A DNA stretch of 64,000 nucleotides, taken from positions 11,952,682-12,016,681 of the forward strand of contig CM030841.1 in NCBI GenBank assembly GCA_018105865.1, written 5' to 3'. The translations under genes and the position numbers were made by a program. Below are positions 50,805 through 64,000 of the stretch, piece by piece (the first letter of the stretch is position 1; every line of letters begins with the position of its first letter). The notes under the pieces were generated by a model that searched no databases, was not told the DNA's origin, and saw only the letters and a program-made list of their open reading frames with translations. The DNA comes from Metaphire vulgaris (taxonomy: Eukaryota > Annelida > Clitellata > Crassiclitellata > Megascolecidae).

Positions 50805-52150
50805 TACCTTTAATCATCATCATCTTCTCCTTGTTCCTTCATGAAAAGTTAAGGTGACAGCATGAATTTCTTTCTCCAAATGTAAGATCTTCTGTCTTCT
50901 TGACTATGCTGACATTTTCATTCCTGTCCACTCTTAAATGACCAGTTCTAATAGTCTAACGGTGTCAGTTCAATCATTCTTGTTGGATTGTCCTCTCCAA
51001 TGTTGACCCAGTGTTATGTTCTGGCATTTGGAGTCAAGTATTGCAGCTTCTCTTTTCATGTTGAGGAAACGTCTTTCCGTGCCTGACATTTTCAAAACCT
51101 CCTCATTGGTTTTCCTATCTCTCAGCTTATGCTTTGTGGACTAATGAGTACATTTCAAAAGCTTCTATTCTTCTCTGTATTTTTCTTTTCAGAGTCCAAG
51201 ACCGAACATCCATATGATCTGGTCATGCAACACTCTCGGATTATCCATTCTTTGTTCTCATGCTGATATTATTGTCTTTCCAAATGTTCTTCATTTTTCT
51301 GATGGCAACCCTTCCTTTTGTCAATCAGAACTTTATTTCTTCCATTGCAGTCTTCTGATATAATTGTGCAAGATACACTCGTTTTCCGGACTTGTTCCAT
51401 TACCTTCTGATCTACTCTGATGGAAACTTTGTCTCCGTTAGTTGTCATTACTTTTGATTTATTTACATTTATTTGAAGCCCATCGATACCTTTCGCTTGT
51501 TCCCTCTGTCACTAGTTCTTGAAGTTCCATGCCCGATGCCAGCAAAACCACATCGTCTGCATACCTTAGATTATTAATGGTTAGTCCACCAACTTTGCAT
51601 CCCCTTTGAACCTTCCAAAGCCAAATATTATCATTTCTGCTATTATATTAAACATCTGGGGATCATACAATCTTTGTCTCACGCCCTTTTTTATTTTGAA
51701 CCATTCTGTGACTGTTCCCATTATTTATGGCACCTTTTTGGTTTTTGTACAAATTTGTTCAGGTTGAACCAGATGTGCAAAGCCATCTCAACATTATATA
51801 CCATAATTTTTTTCATGAGGTACAGAGTCAAATGCTTTTGTATAGTCTATAAAGCAGATGTACAGTGGCTGCTGGAATTCTTTTGCCTTTTCCATTATTA
51901 TTCTTAAATTTGTTATGTGATCCCTTGTGCCACGTCCTTTTCTGAAGCCTGCTTGCTCATTGCAATCTCCTCCTCCATTTTGTTGTCTATCCTTTCCAAA
52001 ATGACGGCTGCAATATCTTACTAATGTGTGATATCAGGGCTATAGTTCTATAATTCGTGCATTCGTTTTTGTCTCCTTTCTTTGGTAACGGTATAAATAT
52101 TGATTTCAGCCAATCCTTGGCCACTCACCCGTCTCCCAAATTCTAACACA
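50805..52150 (-). pseudogene. RTE-like reverse transcriptase inserted in CR1
   Basis: Minus-strand fragments in order: KNECTNYRTIALISH, EQAGFRKGRGTRDHITNLRI, ICFIDYTKAFDSV (first catalytic Asp motif), INNLRYADDVVLLASG (YADD at 51552-51563), GLQINVNKSKVMTT, then RKTNEEVLKM- and YGCS-like pieces. Stops and frameshifts are frequent. The 3' end at about 50812 is GATGATGATGATT. The 5' part, including the endonuclease, is missing, so it was 5' truncated on insertion. Confidence 0.88.
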
Positions 52151-52159
52151 TAATTAGCT

Positions 52160-52270
52160 TGAGTAGATTATTGTAATAGCGTTCTTGTCGGACTTCCTGC
52201 CAACCAAATAAATCGTCTTCAGTCGGTGCTAAACATCTCAGCTCATCTGATCTTAATAATAGTTGGAATA
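52160..52270 (+). pseudogene. CR1-like reverse transcriptase, downstream half
   Basis: VDYCNSVLVGLPANQINRLQ followed by SVLNISAHLI is the CR1-group thumb motif. It continues the fragment at 50530-50800 across the RTE-like insertion. Confidence 0.8.
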
Positions 52271-53850
52271 GCACGTGACACCGTTTTTATAATGCGATAG
52301 TCGTCACTGGCTCAGGATCCCGGAGTGCATAGCCTTCAAGTGTTGTTGGCTAACAAGGCGCTTTATGACCTCTTTTATATAATTATCTTTGGCCTGGTCA
52401 TGGAGTCATAAATCGACCGGCAATCGCGGTTTCGCTCAATAACTGTCGTCAATTGTGGTTCCTCCTCCGTCCAAGACGGCTGTTTTCGGTGACAGATCCT
52501 TAAGGGCAATTGAGTCTGTAGAACTCTCTGCCAAAGACTATTTATTTCTCTAGATTTAGGCACAAACCTAGCTGCACTTTAACATGCTGCAGAAATAGCA
52601 TATTCTAACTTTTCAATTATACGAGTATTAGGTGAAATGGGAATGGAATTAGGCAAACATGAGGGAAAAAAACCATTGCAAGTTAACACTTTTGCCCTTG
52701 CTGATCACTGCCAAGTTGCCAACTTAACTAGCGGCATTAGAAAATTCGGGATGGTGGTGGTGGTGATGATGGCAATGATGATAATCAGCGAGATGAAGAG
52801 AAAGAAGACAATATTCAACTGCAAAAGATTCAACATTCCTACTGCAGAATTTCATTTTAAAATGAACTCGGGTTTAGAAGAAAGTAAATGGGAAGATCAT
52901 TGAATGAAATTTTTAAAGGTAAAATATAATAACATACAAATAAACTCCTGAAACTTGAGTTCCATCTCTGACTATCCATCGAATGCCAAATAGATTATCA
53001 TAATTATCCTTGTTTCACAGGGTGGCTTGTTGCACAGACAAACCTAGTAAACCTAGATGGCATATCAAATAAATGGCATATCAAACATAAAATGGAGATT
53101 ACAATATTGTGCTATAAATGCATTAAACTTAATGGAGGTGGCCATAGATCCACTTGCCTATGGTGCCTGAAACTCGGGAGCTGGGTCTGTGTGTTTCAAT
53201 GATTTTCTTCAGAGGGTTATGTTATGGAAAGTGAAAATGCCAGACCATAACAACTGATGAATGCAGCATGCTGGAGGAGCACACATTGTCTTTCATAAAA
53301 AATCTGTTTCTGGAAAATCACTACCTCACTATAATAAATACTTTGACTAGTACAAGTAACAAAGCGACGTTAAGCAGAAGCACAAATGTAAACTATACAG
53401 AACAGGAGAGTTAGTAGCAGCAGACGTGAGCAGTCAGGTCCTAGGAACTTCTTGGCAGATATAACACATAGTATCTCCAGGACTATTGACTTGGCACCAT
53501 ATTGTGCTCTGCCTATCAAAACAACAGAGTAACAGCAACAGAACGACAGTCCAAGGCACCAACTACCAAATACTGCAATTCACAGCAGAAAGATGCATCA
53601 ACTGTGTTCATGGTACTCGCCCAAAGATATCCATCATATTTCTCTCAACAGGTTTTTGATACATCTTTACAGCTTCTGTTGTATTTTCAATCGCATCTAC
53701 TTGTCTCAAGTGTTCTTCTCTTCTGCAAAGGGTAGAAAGTATTTACATAAGCAGAAACTCAAGACCATCTTCTATTATTCATCAAAGGAATACAGTTTCT
53801 TCTCATACACAGCAGCAACACTGGATTCATCATATTTTTATGATGAGATA
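52271..53850. other. Intergenic stretch without recognised feature
   Basis: About 1.6 kb. The first 150 bp may be the decayed end of the CR1 copy. A weak open frame (52637-52903) contains a GGTGGTGGTGATGATGG run. No splice-bounded exon is apparent. Confidence 0.4.
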
Positions 53851-53857
53851 TAAATGC

Positions 53858-54184
53858 AGTGTTTATTCTTGACATTGGGGGGAGGGGTGGATTTTGAAAT
53901 GTTTGGGGAGAACAAGGTCTGAGACTCCATACTTTAGGGGGGAATTTCCATCCCCCAGCCAACATATAAAAAATGGGGGGGGGATTTTAAAACTTGGAGG
54001 GAAGTACAGAAATTGAACAGGTCAAAAGTTGTCATCGTGTGTGATCTTCATCCCTCCCCAGTGCCCCGACAAGCAAAAAAGGTCGCCGCCTTACTTAATT
54101 GTGCTGCTTGCTCTAAAAAATGAAAATGTTGGGTCCGGGCACCCAAGAGGGGTTTTAACCCCAAACCCCCTTGGCTACGCCACT
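53858..54184. mobile_element. Fused MITE fragments
   Basis: CAGTGTTTATTCTTGACATT at 53858 is a left terminus of the 54343 family. CTTGGCTACGCCACTG at 54169-54184 is a right terminus of the 32553/40158 family. AGCAAAAAAGGTCG lies between. The segment is probably one element inserted in another with loss of the partner ends. Confidence 0.55.
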
Positions 54185-54190
54185 GACATG

Positions 54191-54192
<2 letters not shown>

Positions 54193-54243
<51 letters not shown>
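54193..54243. repeat. (TA)n microsatellite
   Basis: About 25 TA units. Confidence 0.97.
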
Positions 54244-54248
<5 letters not shown>

Positions 54249-54342
54249 TTTTTAAAGAATTTCCCGCGGACCACTAGACCCTCTCTCGCGGACCACTTTT
54301 GGTACGCGGACCACAGGTTGAGAACCAAGGTCAACAGTCGAC

Positions 54343-54533
54343 CGGTGTTTATTCTAGCCACCTTGACATTGGGGGATTTTAAAATGTTTGGGGGGACAAG
54401 GTCTGAGTCATCACACTTTTGGGGGGAGAATTTGTCACCTCCCATGCAACATTTTAAAATGTTGGGGAATTTGAATTTTTTTTTTTTTTTGGAGGGGGTA
54501 ATCCCCCCAAGAGAAGGCCTAGAATAAGCACTG
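54343..54533. mobile_element. 191-bp hAT-like MITE with 8-9 bp TSD
   Basis: Left CGGTGTTTATTCTAGCC, right GGCCTAGAATAAGCACTG. ACAGTCGAC flanks both sides (54334-54342 and 54534-54542). The interior has TTTAAAATGTTTGGGGGG-type sequence. Relatives are at 10257, 10702 and 53858. It lies just after a GTTGAGAACC hAT terminus fragment at 54315. Confidence 0.92.
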
Positions 54534-55269
54534 ACAGTCGACTATTTGAGAAGCGATGACGCCTCTGGCGATTCGATATGAAGGCTCAGCCTGATCACTT
54601 ACTTTTAGTGCCTCCATCAATCGGTAGAGGGCCTGCATAGTTTGCTCGCTTTACGATGCATTAAACTAAAGTCTAATAATAATGTGATTTTAAAGTCTAG
54701 ACTTGTGAAACCACTGATTAACAAAGTCTGAATGAATGAACTGTGGAATTGGTTTCTAATTTTCTAGGCATTAGTGTTTCTAGTTTAGCCCAAGTAGGAG
54801 TGTTATTTAGCAAGGGATCCTTGACTAAGAATTTTACTCCAACAGTCAGATTAATGCTGAAGCACTTTTTATATATTGACGCTTTAAGATATCTGACTTA
54901 AGTGGCTGAAGAGAAAGAAAGCATAAAGCTTTTTAATTAGCATAACTAGACTTTTACCATAGAACGCCGAGCAAACTAACAATAGTAGCAATTATCCTAG
55001 ATACATCGGAATTGGATCTAGATTTACCCGTCTGGAATCTGGATCCATCTTTCATCATATTTCTAAAACATCTAACGGCAGCGCCAATCGTACTTTGTGC
55101 AATTTAGATTTTGCCATAATAGACGTCAATGGATTTTGCCGACGGCAAAGATGTCGGTCGAAGAAGAGAAGAAGACGAATGATTACAGCATCTGAGAGGA
55201 TTTTATTCAAGAATTTGTTTGAAGATTATTATAATGATTGAATGTTACGATTTTGGGATGGATTTTTAA

Positions 55270-62554
<7,285 letters not shown>

Positions 62555-62659
62555 GTAGGTACTTTATTTGTGTATTTTTCATTGATTTTCAAACAGAAAT
62601 TAAGGATATGTGTAATGTGCCCTTGCTCCTGGTAATATGGCACACAAGAAATTGTCAGT

Positions 62660-62661
<2 letters not shown>

Positions 62662-62710
<49 letters not shown>
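62662..62710. repeat. (AAT)n microsatellite
   Basis: About 16 AAT units in ARHGAP39 intron 4. Confidence 0.95.
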
Positions 62711-63329
62711 GTAATATGTGGTTGTATCAAATGTATGTATGCATTTCTGTTTGTTCTATGGAGACTTTTAACCTTTGAAGTGTGTTTTGTAGATGACAAC
62801 TTGACAAGTGTAGCATTGGTTTTGTTGTGAATTTCGGCAGTCCACTCTGTCCTGTGAAGCATTTTATCTGAATGCATTAGTTTCTATCTGGATTTCCTCT
62901 GCTGTTTGCGGTCATTACTCATCCCCATTTTGCCTCGGGCTGCTTAAGAACAGATGTTCTAGTTGACATGGTTGAGGAGTCTGGTATGTTTATACCAGTT
63001 CAGTAAGTATGTAAGAAAGTAATTTGTCTGGGATCTGGACATTTTCAAACCTCAATTCCACATTGGTGCTGTATGTAGTCTGCATGCAAGTATACTTTAA
63101 TAAGATATGAGATCAAAGTGACTGGTGCAACTGCACTAGATTATTTGCACTTGGATGTCATTCATTACATTTGGAGGAAGGTCTTGAACAAAGGCACTTT
63201 AACTTTAATATGGGATATGAATTCAGTGAAACAGACCGTGAAATTGATTGACCTCAACTTGCATTTCACACTTCATATGTTGTGATACAGTGCTTTAGCT
63301 ATACAGTATAAAGTCTTCTTAAGATAAGA

Positions 63330-63530
63330 CATGGTGGTCCATCTTCATTGCTGAGGGTCGGAGGCTATGTAGGTCCAAGACAAAGTTCTCTGTCTTTTGC
63401 TGTTCTGGTGCAATTGATAATTATTGGCTGTCTTGTCCATTTCACAACATCATCCATCTATTGTCTAGGGGGGTCGGCCTCTCTCTTTCTCTTGCCATGT
63501 TGTATGGCATTAGTAGGATAAAGTCCTCTT
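63330..63530 (-). pseudogene. RTE-like retrotransposon C-terminal remnant
   Basis: Minus-strand translation gives EKERGRPP, then a MDDVVKWTRQPI-like stretch and TAKDRELCLG, the usual KR.RGRP...WIDDI..W....ARDR tail. Stops interrupt it. It resembles the fragments at 14585 and 28265. Confidence 0.7.
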
Positions 63531-64000
63531 AGCAGAACCATTTTTATAGCACCAACCCTCCCTCACTTAAAGACCAATCTATTTGATCCAGCCAAGACTC
63601 AATGGTTGTCTTCAGACTTCCTTAGCATGGACTTTCTTGTTAAGATGGACCTGCTATTTCATTCCCATTGATTTCAGTGTCAATGGAGACTTTGCTTTAA
63701 TATAGAAGAAGTGCATTGCTGTTTTTCATGTGCTTATTTGCTTGATTGCAGAAGACTTAGAAACCTGAACATATGTTAGCCATTTTATTAAATCTGTTCA
63801 TAGTGGTAAGTGTAATATGTGTTCATTGAATGAATTTGATGAATTGCTCAGTATCTTAGAATGTGGAATATTCTGATAACTGGTAACCCATCTAAAGCAT
63901 TGATAGCCAGGTAGCCAAGGGGAACAGTGGTACAACAGTGGAACATGTTCATTTGTTCATAGGTTTTAAGAGGTTTGAGTCTCTAAATTGGAAGTTATTG

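Larger units (their letters stand above)
46154..55269. other. Intergenic repeat graveyard, BORA to ARHGAP39
   Basis: About 9 kb without a supported host gene. It holds SINEs, GATT and GAAT tracts, one full copy of the 560-bp repeat, a CR1-like fragment, a CR1-like copy split by an RTE-like insertion, and several short hAT-like elements. Open frames at 52637-52903 and 52375-52563 carry no recognised motif. Confidence 0.65.
62555..64000 (+). other. ARHGAP39 intron 4, open at window end
   Basis: After the donor GTG|gtaggt no further ARHGAP39 exon was recognised before 64000. It holds an AAT tract and an RTE-like remnant. Confidence 0.7.

Noticed and set aside
52637..52903. 88-codon ORF between repeats
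   Set aside because: There is no homology I can recognise and no splice or promoter context. It is consistent with chance.
55153..55195. Short frame MSVEEEKKTNDYSI as ARHGAP39 exon 1
   Set aside because: It ends in a stop with no donor. The ATG at 55270 has a strong donor in the correct phase.

Overview
This is nuclear DNA of an invertebrate animal. It has spliced animal genes with introns of 0.1-11 kb, more transposon remains than coding sequence, and dense microsatellites. The lineage is uncertain. The octamer TAGGCCTA recurs throughout, and the repeats include tRNA-derived and 5S-derived SINEs, hAT, piggyBac, CR1-like and RTE-like elements. I lean towards an invertebrate deuterostome such as an echinoderm, but this is inference.

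Five protein-coding genes can be modelled, with splice phases that agree exon by exon except at one point in G alpha q. (1) A RASD/Dexras1/Rhes-like small GTPase lies on the minus strand (2992-15480): two exons and an 11.4-kb intron packed with repeats. (2) A G alpha q subunit lies on the plus strand (20060-26396): eight exons, with a GC-AG intron and an apparent lesion in exon 6. (3) A MoaC-domain gene (MOCS1B-type molybdenum cofactor synthesis) lies on the minus strand (31240-34021 or beyond), with two unrecognised exons spliced in phase upstream. (4) BORA (protein aurora borealis) lies on the plus strand (35643-46153): a complete 11-exon model of about 635 residues whose second intron holds a decayed piggyBac transposase. 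(5) The first four coding exons of ARHGAP39/Vilse (tandem WW domains) lie on the plus strand (55270-62554), and the gene runs off the window.

Layout: 1-2.99 kb repeats, including a tRNA-SINE nested in a 5S-SINE and an hAT MITE; 3-15.5 kb the RASD gene and its intron; 15.5-20 kb repeat-rich intergenic DNA ending in a 38-bp palindromic insertion before G alpha q; 20-26.4 kb G alpha q; 26.4-31.2 kb AT-rich intergenic DNA with one RTE fragment and one MITE; 31.2-34 kb the MoaC gene, head-to-head with BORA (35.6-46.2 kb); 46.2-55.2 kb a graveyard of SINE, CR1-like and RTE-like pieces; 55.2-64 kb the 5' part of ARHGAP39.

The genes do not form a pathway. G alpha q, RASD and ARHGAP39 all belong to G-protein signalling, BORA acts in mitotic Aurora A/Plk1 activation, and MoaC makes the molybdenum cofactor. 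I saw no wholly new system. The most notable signals are the two SINE classes sharing one tail, at least seven short hAT-like elements whose target duplications can be read directly, and the G alpha q exon 6 anomaly.
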